A stretch of 64,000 bases of DNA from Clostridiales bacterium. Its GTDB lineage: Bacteria; Bacillota; Clostridia; Christensenellales; CAG-314. The DNA is taken from positions 1-64,000 of the forward strand of contig JAFLVJ010000002.1 in assembly GCA_022508375.1 (NCBI GenBank), written 5' to 3'. The notes beneath the pieces are model-generated. The model was not told where the DNA came from. It was given only the letters and a program-made list of their open reading frames with translations, and made no database searches. A program made the position numbers and the translations under genes. This document shows positions 1 through 9,426 of this stretch, in pieces (position 1 is the first letter of the stretch; every line of letters starts with the position of its first letter).

Positions 1-3000
1 CATCATAAATGTTACCGGCTTCGAAACCTACATATGGCTCACCGTCAACATAGAGATGACACCAAAAATCGCTTTCGCTTTCCATATCGCTGATATCGAA
101 GTATAGGGTATATAGACCGTTTTGACTTTCCTGTTTCGCTATTGTGTATGATTTATCCTTATCAACCAAAGTAAGCTTATTGACAGCGTATCCGATAATG
201 CGAATTTCCAACGCGAGATAAACGGTATTATCTTGTGCTTCAAGGCGAGCAGCTGTGACTTTTATCGCGTCATCGACGTAGATACCGATTGCTCCCCAAA
301 AACGAGTACCGTCATTATTAACGTCTTCTTCGCCGTATTTGTTGACGATAACGTAGCCCTTACTACCTGATGCAACTGATTTACCGTCAATCGTTGTGTT
401 AGCCGACTCTAAATTACCGCCATTGAAGTGCGCCGTGTAAGCGGATACTTCAAGATTGGTTATATCAATCTTCAATTCCCAGTTGCCACCGTCATACACA
501 ATCGGAGTTCTAATAAAGTCGTATATGTTCTTCCACTGATTCTCTTGTGTTGCGCCGGCGCTACCGTTGTGCTGCAAATCGAATTCCACAACCATCAAAG
601 CGGCTTGCAATTGTTCCTTAGTGAAGTGTTCGGAAGCACCCTTGATGACGAGATATACGTTGTCGCCTTCATTTGTAAGGTCAACGTCGGTTACCGTCAA
701 AATGGGTGTTATACGAAGTCCTACGCAACCCCAGTAGTTCAATACGCCTTCTTGACCCCAACGGTTGATTAACGTGTACTTGCGTCCGTTCACATTAAAT
801 GATTTTCCGTCTTGAGCCGCGCCCGAATCAATCTTAAGGTCGCCACTGGGGTTAACCGAATTTGCACCGAAGTGCGCATGGTATGCGTATATTTCCATGT
901 CGGTCACGTCGTAGTAAATTGTCCAAGTATTTTCGCCAAGCTCTACTCGAGCGGCAGTGAGATACAGTCTTTCACTCCTGTCCCAATATTCGGGATTGTT
1001 GGTGATAACACAGCAGTTCTCTTGCAAATCGAACGGAATAGCTTTGAGTAAGCTTTCGATATCTTGCACGTTGCCATTAACGGTTCCGCTGATTGTGAAG
1101 TAAACTTTGCCATTTTCTTCAACGAGGTCAGCTCCCGTCACCACTGCGAAAACTTCGTAATTGGTTAGCGGAGCAATACCAAGGTATTTGAAGTTGAAAT
1201 TAGCATTTACAGCCTTGATTTCGATAGTATTGTAACCTTCGTTAAGTTGTACATAGCCTACTTCAATTTCGTAGTACTGATCCCAACCATTTGACGTGAC
1301 GTTGATTCTGCCAAGCGAATTGCCGTTTACAAACAACTCAAAAGCTTCTTGAACGACGCCACCTTGACCGCTGGCTACTGATACTTTCAGCTCAACCCAC
1401 TGTGCTAATGTGGAATAAATGTTGTAGGTTATTACACAGTTTGTCTCGATGTAACCAAGATTGCCGCCTTCTTCCAATTGACAGTTTTCGTAAGTTGCGC
1501 TCGTAGCACCGTACGTGGTTGCGACACCGTCGTAACTAATCACAGGAGTAATCTTCAAATAGTCAACGTTGACTTGTCCTCCGGTATTTATTGACTCGAG
1601 GACGATGATATTTAGTCCCGCTTTAAGCTTTACCTTGCATACGGAGAACGCAGTAAACTTAAACCAACCGCCTGAATTTGCAGCGTCAAATTGATATGCA
1701 CTCTCGTTGCCGTTTACATAGACGTCGAATGCACGTGTAATACCGCTGTTGCCATGAGATATCGCCAAGTGCAGTTCGACGACTTGCTCAACGTTGGACT
1801 TGAACAGGAAGGTTAGTTTATCGCCGTTGGCAATAGCATTAACAAACTTTCCACCATGCGCCGCGCCGTTATTTTCCGTGCCACAGTTACCTTGCCTATT
1901 TGCTTGCTCAGCTTCCAGTAATAATTCGGTGCCATTGTACTCGTCAGCGAAAATAACCGTAATTTCGTAGGTTGCAGTCTTTCCTTGATAGCTGACCGTT
2001 ACCGTCTTGATACCAACCGTCGTCATATCAGGCGTAGATACCGTGTAGTCGTCGCTGTCAACAACTTGCGGCTCATCGTCACTGTAGTAAGCGGTTACAA
2101 CAATATTTGCGGATGAGAATTCTTCACCAAGGTGATATTCCGTATTGGCGCGAGTTGCGTCAACTTCAATTCTTTCAAGCGTGGATTCTTCGCCTGCGGA
2201 CTCAAGCCTCATGTAGTAGAAATTGAAGTTGTTATCTACATTCGCGCCCATCTTGATTGTTATGGTAACTTCACCTTTGGGAAGGTTGATATTAGCTACC
2301 AAATAATCCTTTTTGTTGTTGTCGCCATTCCAACTGGATGGTCCGTATTCGACGTCGTTCACGTAAATAGTAAACGCATCATCCAATACGCCTGCCAAAT
2401 CCGAACCATTCCAGATACCTGCATGCAAATACATGTAAACAGCAACATTGTTAAAGTCGTCGGTAGATTCGATTGTATAAGAAATCGTATTGTCCTTATA
2501 TAACGCGCCGATGAAATTGCCTTGCAAGCGACCATCGTAAGGATCAGCATCTGCAGCTTCCAACGTTAACGATTCGCCGTTGAACTTCACGTATTGTACC
2601 GTGATGTCATAGTAAGCTTCCATACCCTCATAACTTACGGTAACGGTCTTGATACCGGGAGTCTTCATGTCGGGCGTAGATACAGTGTAGCCTTCCGTGA
2701 TTTGTTTAGATGAGCCGTCGCTGTAGTAGCCGGTTACGACGATACCGTCGTGTGAGAAAGTGTCGCCTATTTCGTATGTTGTCTTAGCATTACTTGCGTC
2801 AACCTTCAATGCGACAAGGTCGGGCTGTAAGTCTCCTGACGACAGTGTACCCGAAGCAACAATGTCGAAACGGTAGTTTTTGTCCGCCGCAAAGCCATTT
2901 TGCAGAGACTTAGGCGTTAACATAAACAGCGTGTAATTTTTCGTTTCACTTGTGTCAAAAGCTGACAAATATTTGTACGTAGTAGTCAATTGCGAGCCAC

Positions 3001-3409
3001 TTATTCCGTCGGCAAGAGCAGTATTGTCCTCGTAGAACCAAGCAACAATGCTGTTATCGACGCCTTCGGCGTTGGCGTACTTGGACGAGTCGAAGGTTAC
3101 CGTGATGTCAAGCGACCTTTCGGAAGTGTTTTTAATACTGAAATTCGCTTTCGCGACGTCACCCGCAGTCGCCCACCCGTCAAGCGTGTCGTAATCGGCG
3201 TCATTGTAGTCAACGTCCACCCAGTTGAGCGATTTGCTCATGGGAATGTTTCCGCCCTGTTCCTCGCTGATATTCAAGCTGATGGAACCGGTTGTAATCT
3301 GTGTGCCTTCCAATCGCGCGCCTGTTACCCACGCCGCAACTGCACCGCCAACAGCGGCGCTCAGCGTAATAATTGCCAGTATGAAGATTGCTATTTTACG
3401 TTTCTTCAT
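1..3409 (-). CDS. Large surface protein with SipW-type signal peptide, bacterial Ig-like (Big_3-like) repeats and CBM-like modules; C-terminus runs off the left edge (partial)
   Basis: Open minus frame from ATG at 3409 (MKKRKIAIFILAIITLSAAVGGAVAAWVTGARLEGTQITTGSISLNIS...) through position 1; Ig-like motifs such as LVALKVDASNAKTTYEIGDTFSHDGIVVTGYYSDGSSK; GAGG RBS upstream. Absent from the ORF track, probably because it has no stop in the window. Confidence 0.85.
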   Translation of the reverse strand, partial: MKKRKIAIFILAIITLSAAVGGAVAAWVTGARLEGTQITTGSISLNISEEQGGNIPMSKSLNWVDVDYNDADYDTLDGWATAGDVAKANFSIKNTSERSLDITVTFDSSKYANAEGVDNSIVAWFYEDNTALADGISGSQLTTTYKYLSAFDTSETKNYTLFMLTPKSLQNGFAADKNYRFDIVASGTLSSGDLQPDLVALKVDASNAKTTYEIGDTFSHDGIVVTGYYSDGSSKQITEGYTVSTPDMKTPGIKTVTVSYEGMEAYYDITVQYVKFNGESLTLEAADADPYDGRLQGNFIGALYKDNTISYTIESTDDFNNVAVYMYLHAGIWNGSDLAGVLDDAFTIYVNDVEYGPSSWNGDNNKKDYLVANINLPKGEVTITIKMGANVDNNFNFYYMRLESAGEESTLERIEVDATRANTEYHLGEEFSSANIVVTAYYSDDEPQVVDSDDYTVSTPDMTTVGIKTVTVSYQGKTATYEITVIFADEYNGTELLLEAEQANRQGNCGTENNGAAHGGKFVNAIANGDKLTFLFKSNVEQVVELHLAISHGNSGITRAFDVYVNGNESAYQFDAANSGGWFKFTAFSVCKVKLKAGLNIIVLESINTGGQVNVDYLKITPVISYDGVATTYGATSATYENCQLEEGGNLGYIETNCVITYNIYSTLAQWVELKVSVASGQGGVVQEAFELFVNGNSLGRINVTSNGWDQYYEIEVGYVQLNEGYNTIEIKAVNANFNFKYLGIAPLTNYEVFAVVTGADLVEENGKVYFTISGTVNGNVQDIESLLKAIPFDLQENCCVITNNPEYWDRSERLYLTAARVELGENTWTIYYDVTDMEIYAYHAHFGANSVNPSGDLKIDSGAAQDGKSFNVNGRKYTLINRWGQEGVLNYWGCVGLRITPILTVTDVDLTNEGDNVYLVIKGASEHFTKEQLQAALMVVEFDLQHNGSAGATQENQWKNIYDFIRTPIVYDGGNWELKIDITNLEVSAYTAHFNGGNLESANTTIDGKSVASGSKGYVIVNKYGEEDVNNDGTRFWGAIGIYVDDAIKVTAARLEAQDNTVYLALEIRIIGYAVNKLTLVDKDKSYTIAKQESQNGLYTLYFDISDMESESDFWCHLYVDGEPYVGFEAGNIYD

Positions 3410-3938
3410 GATTATTCCTCTTGGAGGAGCCGTTGGCTCCCTTATCCTTGCGCAATATCCCAACAAGTCGCTTAAAACAAACAACCGCTAGGATTACCGC
3501 TACAATAAGTATTATGCCGTATATGCTTTGAAAAAATTGCACCGCAACGCCGACCTTCGCCCAGGTCTTGACAACCTTCCCTTCGATATCCGCGTAAGTT
3601 ATGGGTTCGTCGGAGATGTTATTAGCGTCGCCCTGCGTGACGTAAACGCCGTTGTCGCAGGAAATAAGACGGTGAACGTACTTGGTTCCGTCGCGCTTAA
3701 ACACGAGGATATCGCCCGTCTGTATTTCGTCCTCGGTCACTTTCTTGGCAAATACGAGGTCGTACTTGTACAGAGTCGGCTCCATGCTGCCGCTTTGCAC
3801 GACGTCCGCCTGAATGCCGAACAGCCTGACGCTTTCCCCCTTGATTCGGCAATACACCGAATACACGAGAAATAGCGCCAACACTGCAATTAACAGCCAT
3901 GTAATGATTTCTGTTATGATTCGAACTGCTTTTCGCAT
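3396..3938 (-). CDS. sipW: Signal peptidase I, SipW/ER-type (Ser-His)
   Basis: VVQSGSMEPTLYKYDLVFAK...GDILVFKRDGTKYVHRLI...GDANN; catalytic Ser in SGSMEPT and His (not Lys) in YVHRLI. Start chosen at the internal Met with AAGGA RBS (ORF track start 3953). Confidence 0.9.
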   Translation of the reverse strand: MRKAVRIITEIITWLLIAVLALFLVYSVYCRIKGESVRLFGIQADVVQSGSMEPTLYKYDLVFAKKVTEDEIQTGDILVFKRDGTKYVHRLISCDNGVYVTQGDANNISDEPITYADIEGKVVKTWAKVGVAVQFFQSIYGIILIVAVILAVVCFKRLVGILRKDKGANGSSKRNNHEET

Positions 3939-3976
3939 TGCTTGTCCTTCCATTTCAATTACCCAGTTTTATGAAC

Positions 3977-4006
3977 AATTACCGTGGCGGGCTCGCCACG
4001 GTAATT
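3977..4006 (-). terminator. Intercistronic perfect hairpin between the TasA-like gene and sipW (attenuator, processing or termination element)
   Basis: 13-bp perfect stem AATTACCGTGGCG / CGCCACGGTAATT with 4-nt loop; no strong T-run. Confidence 0.55.
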
Positions 4007-4057
4007 GCTGCGATTATAATTGAAATGAACTTTTAGTCAATTTTTCGTTAGTTTATA

Positions 4058-4522
4058 TTAGTCATTAACAGGATCAAGTGTAATGATGACTTTTATTGTC
4101 TTGCTTGCCAAACTAGCAGGAGCATCACCCTTCATTGTAATCGTCAAAGTGGCAGCTTGAGCCGATTCATTAGCAGCGATTACATAGCCTCCATCTTGAG
4201 ATGAACCAATAGAACATTCAATTGTGAAATAAGTTGTATATTCTGTTGCTTCAGATGTTGAGTCCACAAGCTTAACTTTAAGAATTGACTTATAACCATC
4301 ATTCTTTACATTTAATGAGATTGTTGCAGCATCACCAGGATACATACCTGTATTGTTAGAAGCAATAACATTTTCAAGCGTCATTACATACGCCTTACCC
4401 GTGGTAAGCGTTGAACTATCATTCATTGCATTTTGAATCCAAATGGTTCCTGCAAGAGCGGCGCCAATAACGCACAGTACGCATGCAATTGCCAAAACTA
4501 CGGTAATTCCTCTTTTTGTCAT
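4058..4522 (-). CDS. TasA/camelysin-like small secreted protein (putative SipW substrate)
   Basis: N-terminal hydrophobic signal MTKRGITVVLAIACVLCVIGAALAGTIWI followed by a short beta-rich domain; sits directly upstream of the sipW-type peptidase; AAGGAG RBS. Confidence 0.6.
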   Translation of the reverse strand: MTKRGITVVLAIACVLCVIGAALAGTIWIQNAMNDSSTLTTGKAYVMTLENVIASNNTGMYPGDAATISLNVKNDGYKSILKVKLVDSTSEATEYTTYFTIECSIGSSQDGGYVIAANESAQAATLTITMKGDAPASLASKTIKVIITLDPVND

Positions 4523-4583
4523 AATATTTCTCCTTTAAAATTATTTTTTTATAACACCATATATACTATATATGATATATATT

Positions 4584-4612
4584 AGTTTATCACTCGGTAT
4601 AGTGAATGTCAA
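4584..4612 (-). promoter_or_regulatory. Sigma-A-type promoter of the TasA-like/sipW operon, overlapped by inverted repeat
   Basis: Minus strand TTGACA (4612-4607)-N17-TAAACT (4589-4584); inverted repeat TCGGTAT(4594-4600)-N11-ATACCGA(4612-4618). Confidence 0.55.
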
Positions 4613-4647
4613 TACCGAATTTTTGAAAAACGGGACATTTTTTCGCG

Positions 4648-7600
4648 TTAATCAATCTCGTTTTTCTTCGCTATGATATCTTCCACATACAGTACCGTTG
4701 CTGCTTCCGTATTGATACCTTCAAGTTCGGATTCAACTTCGCCGTTTGTGGGAACAAGCTTCATGTAGTAGAAGTTGAAGTTATTGGCTACGTCGCTACC
4801 CATCTTGATTGTTATGGTAACTTCACCCTTGGGAATGTTAATATTTCCTATTAAATAATCCTTTTTGTTGTTGTCACCATTCCAGCTGAACGGTCCGTAT
4901 TCGGTGTCGTTTACCCAAATGGAAAATGCATTGTTGAGCATTCCTGCCAAGTCCCAACCATTCCAGTTGCCAGCATGCAAATACATGTAAACTGCAACGT
5001 TGGTAAACTCGTCGGAGGATTGGATTGTATAAGAAATAGTATTTCCGCTGCTCAATCCACCGATAAAGCTACCCTGCAACGAACCGCTGTGGTTAACAGA
5101 GTCCACTGCTTCCAACGTTAGTTCACTTGCGCCGTCATAGGTTGGAACCTCTTCGCTTGCCTTTTTGTTAATGCGGAAGGTGAGCGTGCCATAGAAGGTA
5201 TCGGAGCAGAATTCATACGTATATGAACCAAGTTCAACAGACTCGCCGATTGTCCACTTGTCTGCGTAAAGACCTACCTTGTCGTTGTCGGGATTGGTCT
5301 TGTCGATGAAGTATCTTCCCACTTGGAAGAAGTTATTAAGACTACCGACGGTAATTTCCATCTTGATTTCCCAAGTGCCTTCGCCATATACGAAAATCCT
5401 ATCGGGAGCAGATGACGGGGTCGCCCACGTGTCTTGCTTGATATCCCATTGCAAAGCGGCATATAGCGTTGATTGCAAATCTGCTTGGTTGTAGCTTACA
5501 TACGTACCGCTAAATACAAGATAAACTTTCGATTCGCCTTCAACTCCGAGCGAAATCTTCGTCATTGCCCACTCGGGATCGGGTACGGACGGATCCTTAA
5601 CAGTGATCTCGTATGTTGCAGACTTATCTTTATAGGTTACGGTGATTGTCTTGATGCCCGTCGTTAACATATCGGGTGTGTCAGTTTCGTAATCGGTGAC
5701 GATATCGTAAGTGTTGTTGCTGTACCAAGCCTTGACTACAAGTCCCTCGGTAGAGAAAGCCTCTCCGATATTGAACGCCGTTGTAGCTTTGCTTGTGTCA
5801 ACTTCGATTCGTTCAAGAACCAAACCGGGGTCCGAACTGCTATCGGGTGCTACGCGCAGATAGTCCAAGTTAATGCCTACACTATTAGACACTATTACGA
5901 TGGTGTTGAGTCCTACAACAAGATCTACCCTGCAAATAAAGAACTCCTTCATTACCGTCCAACCGCCGGTGTTTTCAATACCCACCGAGTATTGCGTTGC
6001 ACATTCTGGGTCGTTAACATATACGAAGAAAGCGTTAGGAACGGTTTCCATACGTCCCATTGCCAAATACAGCTCGACTGTTTCGGCAACGTTTGATTTG
6101 AACTTAAAGGTAAGCTTGTCGTCCTTGCCAATGGCACTTACACGTTTTCCACCGCTAACGGAGCTATCGTTTTCCGCCAAAAGTCCGCCTTCGAGCGTTG
6201 AATCCTCAGCTTCGTAAATTATGCTTTCGCCGTTGTACTCCTCGGCAAATACCTTGTACGATACCGTGATTTGATATGTTACGTCCTTTTCACCGTAGGT
6301 TACGGTTACCGTCTTGGTGCCTTCCGTTGACATATCCGGCGTGGATACTTCGTAGCCTTTTTCGATTGTTGCAGACGTTCCGTTTTCGTAATGAGCGGTT
6401 ACAACAATTCCCTCGTAAGAGAACTTATCTCCAACAAAGTATTCCGTCTTTGCCCCGGTTGTGTCAACTTCAATGTAATCAAGCACCATGTCGGGATTTG
6501 CACTGCTATCGGGTGAAATAAGCAGATAGTCAATGTTGATATCCTTGCTATTGGCAACTATTACTATTGTGTTGCGTCCCTCGACAAGACTTGCCCTGCC
6601 GATAAAGAACTCTTTCATCGTTGTCCAACCGCCTGTGTTGGTAATACCAATGGTATAGGGGCTTTCGCAGTCGGGGTCGTTTACGTAGATGTAGAATGCG
6701 TCTGCAACGTCTCTCGCATGTCCCATTGACAGATACAGTTCAACCTTAGCCTCAGCTGTGGAGTTAAACATAAACGTAAGCTTGTCGCCGCTGTTGATGC
6801 CACCAACGTATGTACCTGCCGACTTAAGTCCGCCTTGGAGCCAGGACTCCTCCGCCTCGAGGCGTAAATCTTGTCCATTGTATGCCTCGGCGAAAATCTT
6901 GTACTCTACAGTGATGGTATATTTATCTTCCATGCCGTTGTATTGAACGGTTACTTGCTTGTCGCCCGTAGTCGTCATATCCGGCGTGGATATTTCGTAG
7001 TTGCCTTGTTCAATTATCTTGGAGTAACCGTTCTCGTAGTGAGCCGTTACAACAAGTCCGTTGTAAGTGAACACTTCGTCAACGTAGAACTTGACCTTAG
7101 CACCGCTTGCGTCAACAGATATACCGGTAAGCGCGGGCTCTACTATTGTGACAGTATAGGTTGCCTTTTCACCTTGATATGCGACGGTGACGGTTGCCGT
7201 TTCCGCAGCTTGGGTCATATCCGGTGCAGAAACTTGGTATTCGCCTGCCTCAAGTATCTTGGAAGTGTTGTTTTCGTAATGAGCGGTAACAATAATTCCC
7301 TCATAGGTAAATTCGTCGCCAATATAGAACTCAACCTTAGCGCTACCTTTATCTACGGTTATACCCGTAAGAGTAGGCTCTCTGACTGTGATAGTATATG
7401 TTGCACTCTTTCCCTGATAGGTTACGGTGATTGTAACAGTCGTAGCCTCATTCATATCGGGCTCGGATACTTGATAATCCTCTACCCCAAGCGTATTGGA
7501 CGTGCCGTTGTTGTAGTAAGCAGTTACTACGATTCCGTCTGCGGTAAATTGGTCGCCAACTATGTATTCCGTCTTGGCCTCGTCGGCGTTTACTTCGATT

Positions 7601-9153
7601 CGTTCAAGCTCGACTGCCTTTACTTCGATTTCATAAGTAGCGTCCATTCCTTGGTAGGATACGGTGACTGTAACAGTTGCCGCCTCATTCATATTCGGCG
7701 TGGATACTTGGTAAGCGCTTGCATCAAGTATCTCGGACGTGTTGTTCTCGTAGTGAGCGGTAACTACAATTCCGTCATAGGTAAATTCGTCGCCAACGAA
7801 GAATACTAACTTAGCGCCGCTTTCATCTACGGTTATACCCGTAAGAGCAGGTTCCTTGACTGTGATACTGTAGGTCGCAGTCTTTCCTTGATAGGTTACG
7901 GTGATTGTCACTTCTTCCGCCGCCATGCTCATATCCGGCGTGGAAACTTGGTAACCCGTGACGGGATTGGAGCTTTCGTCACTGTAGTAAGCGGTAACGA
8001 TAATTCCTTCGTAGGTAAATTCGTCGTCAACGTAGAACAGTGTAGTAGCGCCATCCGCATTTACTTCGATTCGTTCAAGCGTGGCAGCCTTGACCGTTAC
8101 TTGGTAGGTTGCTTCCTTGGTTTCGTAAGTTACGGTGATTGTATAGGTGCCGGGCTCGTTCATATCCAGTTCGCCCGTGCTGACGTCGTAACCGCTAGTG
8201 ATGACTTGCGTGGTATCGTTTTCGTAATGCGCTGTAACTACAATACCTGCATAGCTGAATTCACTTCCCATTGTAAATACCGTCGTTGCACCGCTTACAT
8301 CTACCGTTATACCGGTGAGGGCGGGATGCTTGACTGTGATTTCGTATTGCGCCGTCTTGCCCATATAGGTAACGACAACCGTCTTTTGTTCCGCAACGGA
8401 CATGTCTATTTCAGTTGCGTTGACAGTGTATTCCGTAACAATTTCGGTAAGCGGTGCTACGTTGTAGTTAGCTGTAACTACAAGTCCCTCGTAGCTAAAC
8501 GTTTCACCAACGTAAAATACCTTTTGTACGTTATCCGTATTGAGCGATATGCTTTGCAATTCGCGTTCGGGTTCAACAATAGAAGCCTCATTGACGGTAA
8601 TTTGGTATTGAGCCGTCTTGCCCATGTAGGTTACGGTGACGGTATGAGTCTTAGCAACTTCCATGTTGGGCGTGGATACGCTGTAACCAGTTGTAATAAC
8701 TTCGGTAAGCGGAGCTACGTTGTAGTGAGCCGTTACAACCAAGTTGTCGTGATTGAAAGTATCACCTGCCGTAAATACCTTTTGTACGTTATCGGTATTG
8801 AGCGAAATACTTTGCAATTCGCGTTCGGGTTCAACAACGGCAGGCTTGCTGACGGTGATTCGGTAGCTTGCCGTTTTATCCTGATAGGTAACCGTTACCG
8901 TCTTTTCGCCTGCAGACGTCATGTCAGGCGTGGTTACGTCGTAATCGGTAACGACTTCCGAACCGCTTACGCTGTAGTAAGCAGTTACAACCAGTCCATC
9001 GTAGGTAAATTCATCGTCTATGGTGAACTGCTTTTTAACGTTGTCGGTATTTAATTTAATCTCTGTGAGCGTGTTTTTGCCGCACGCAGTGAGCGCAAGG
9101 CAGAAAACCATGACAAGCAGTATTATCAAACCAACATACCTGAACTTTTTCAT
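4648..9153 (-). CDS. Giant lipoprotein with ~11 tandem bacterial Ig-like (Big_3-like) repeats and ~3 CBM6/35-like modules
   Basis: Lipoprotein signal MKKFRYVGLIILLVMVFCLALTACGKN; repeats L(T/E)xIxVDxxxAKxxFxVGDEFTYxGIVVTAHYEN...VSTPDMxxxxxxTVTVTYQGKxATYxITV; RBS AAGGAG upstream of 9153 (ORF track start 9348 is an extension). Confidence 0.9.
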   Translation of the reverse strand: MKKFRYVGLIILLVMVFCLALTACGKNTLTEIKLNTDNVKKQFTIDDEFTYDGLVVTAYYSVSGSEVVTDYDVTTPDMTSAGEKTVTVTYQDKTASYRITVSKPAVVEPERELQSISLNTDNVQKVFTAGDTFNHDNLVVTAHYNVAPLTEVITTGYSVSTPNMEVAKTHTVTVTYMGKTAQYQITVNEASIVEPERELQSISLNTDNVQKVFYVGETFSYEGLVVTANYNVAPLTEIVTEYTVNATEIDMSVAEQKTVVVTYMGKTAQYEITVKHPALTGITVDVSGATTVFTMGSEFSYAGIVVTAHYENDTTQVITSGYDVSTGELDMNEPGTYTITVTYETKEATYQVTVKAATLERIEVNADGATTLFYVDDEFTYEGIIVTAYYSDESSNPVTGYQVSTPDMSMAAEEVTITVTYQGKTATYSITVKEPALTGITVDESGAKLVFFVGDEFTYDGIVVTAHYENNTSEILDASAYQVSTPNMNEAATVTVTVSYQGMDATYEIEVKAVELERIEVNADEAKTEYIVGDQFTADGIVVTAYYNNGTSNTLGVEDYQVSEPDMNEATTVTITVTYQGKSATYTITVREPTLTGITVDKGSAKVEFYIGDEFTYEGIIVTAHYENNTSKILEAGEYQVSAPDMTQAAETATVTVAYQGEKATYTVTIVEPALTGISVDASGAKVKFYVDEVFTYNGLVVTAHYENGYSKIIEQGNYEISTPDMTTTGDKQVTVQYNGMEDKYTITVEYKIFAEAYNGQDLRLEAEESWLQGGLKSAGTYVGGINSGDKLTFMFNSTAEAKVELYLSMGHARDVADAFYIYVNDPDCESPYTIGITNTGGWTTMKEFFIGRASLVEGRNTIVIVANSKDINIDYLLISPDSSANPDMVLDYIEVDTTGAKTEYFVGDKFSYEGIVVTAHYENGTSATIEKGYEVSTPDMSTEGTKTVTVTYGEKDVTYQITVSYKVFAEEYNGESIIYEAEDSTLEGGLLAENDSSVSGGKRVSAIGKDDKLTFKFKSNVAETVELYLAMGRMETVPNAFFVYVNDPECATQYSVGIENTGGWTVMKEFFICRVDLVVGLNTIVIVSNSVGINLDYLRVAPDSSSDPGLVLERIEVDTSKATTAFNIGEAFSTEGLVVKAWYSNNTYDIVTDYETDTPDMLTTGIKTITVTYKDKSATYEITVKDPSVPDPEWAMTKISLGVEGESKVYLVFSGTYVSYNQADLQSTLYAALQWDIKQDTWATPSSAPDRIFVYGEGTWEIKMEITVGSLNNFFQVGRYFIDKTNPDNDKVGLYADKWTIGESVELGSYTYEFCSDTFYGTLTFRINKKASEEVPTYDGASELTLEAVDSVNHSGSLQGSFIGGLSSGNTISYTIQSSDEFTNVAVYMYLHAGNWNGWDLAGMLNNAFSIWVNDTEYGPFSWNGDNNKKDYLIGNINIPKGEVTITIKMGSDVANNFNFYYMKLVPTNGEVESELEGINTEAATVLYVEDIIAKKNEID

Positions 9154-9187
9154 AGTGTTTGCTCCTTGTATATATATTACTGATAAT

Positions 9188-9216
9188 AATGTAGCATTGA
9201 TGAACGTTAATGTCAA
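9188..9216 (-). promoter_or_regulatory. Sigma-A-type promoter of Ig-like lipoprotein gene
   Basis: Minus strand TTGACA-N17-TACATT ~35 nt upstream of the start codon at 9153. Confidence 0.55.
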
Positions 9217-9339
9217 TATTGATTGAAAAAATGAGCGAAATATTGATAATTGCGCAAAAATTGAGTATAAAACGCGCAATAATGAACAAAAAGTACGCAA
9301 ATAATTAAATCGGGTCAAAAACCTACGAACAACATGAAA

Positions 9340-9371
9340 GCGCCCCACAAGTTAGATTACTTGTGGGGCGC
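9340..9371 (-). terminator. Strong hairpin, likely terminator of the 851-aa lipoprotein gene
   Basis: GCGCCCCACAAGT / ACTTGTGGGGCGC inverted repeat just downstream of the stop at 9427. Confidence 0.75.
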
Positions 9372-9426
9372 ATATCACATAGGGCGAACCTATAAATTTA
9401 TTAAATTTGTGAGCTTTTTAAGTATT

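Noticed and set aside
6871-9054. Long plus-strand ORFs (312 aa and 388 aa) antisense to the Ig-repeat lipoprotein
   Set aside because: Repetitive valine/tyrosine/aspartate-rich products are reverse-complement shadows of the Ig repeats; the minus strand has RBS, lipobox and domain motifs.
4648-9100. Tandem direct repeats as a possible CRISPR array
   Set aside because: Period ~200 bp or longer, in frame and coding for degenerate Ig-like domains; no short conserved repeats with unique ~30-40-bp spacers anywhere in the window.
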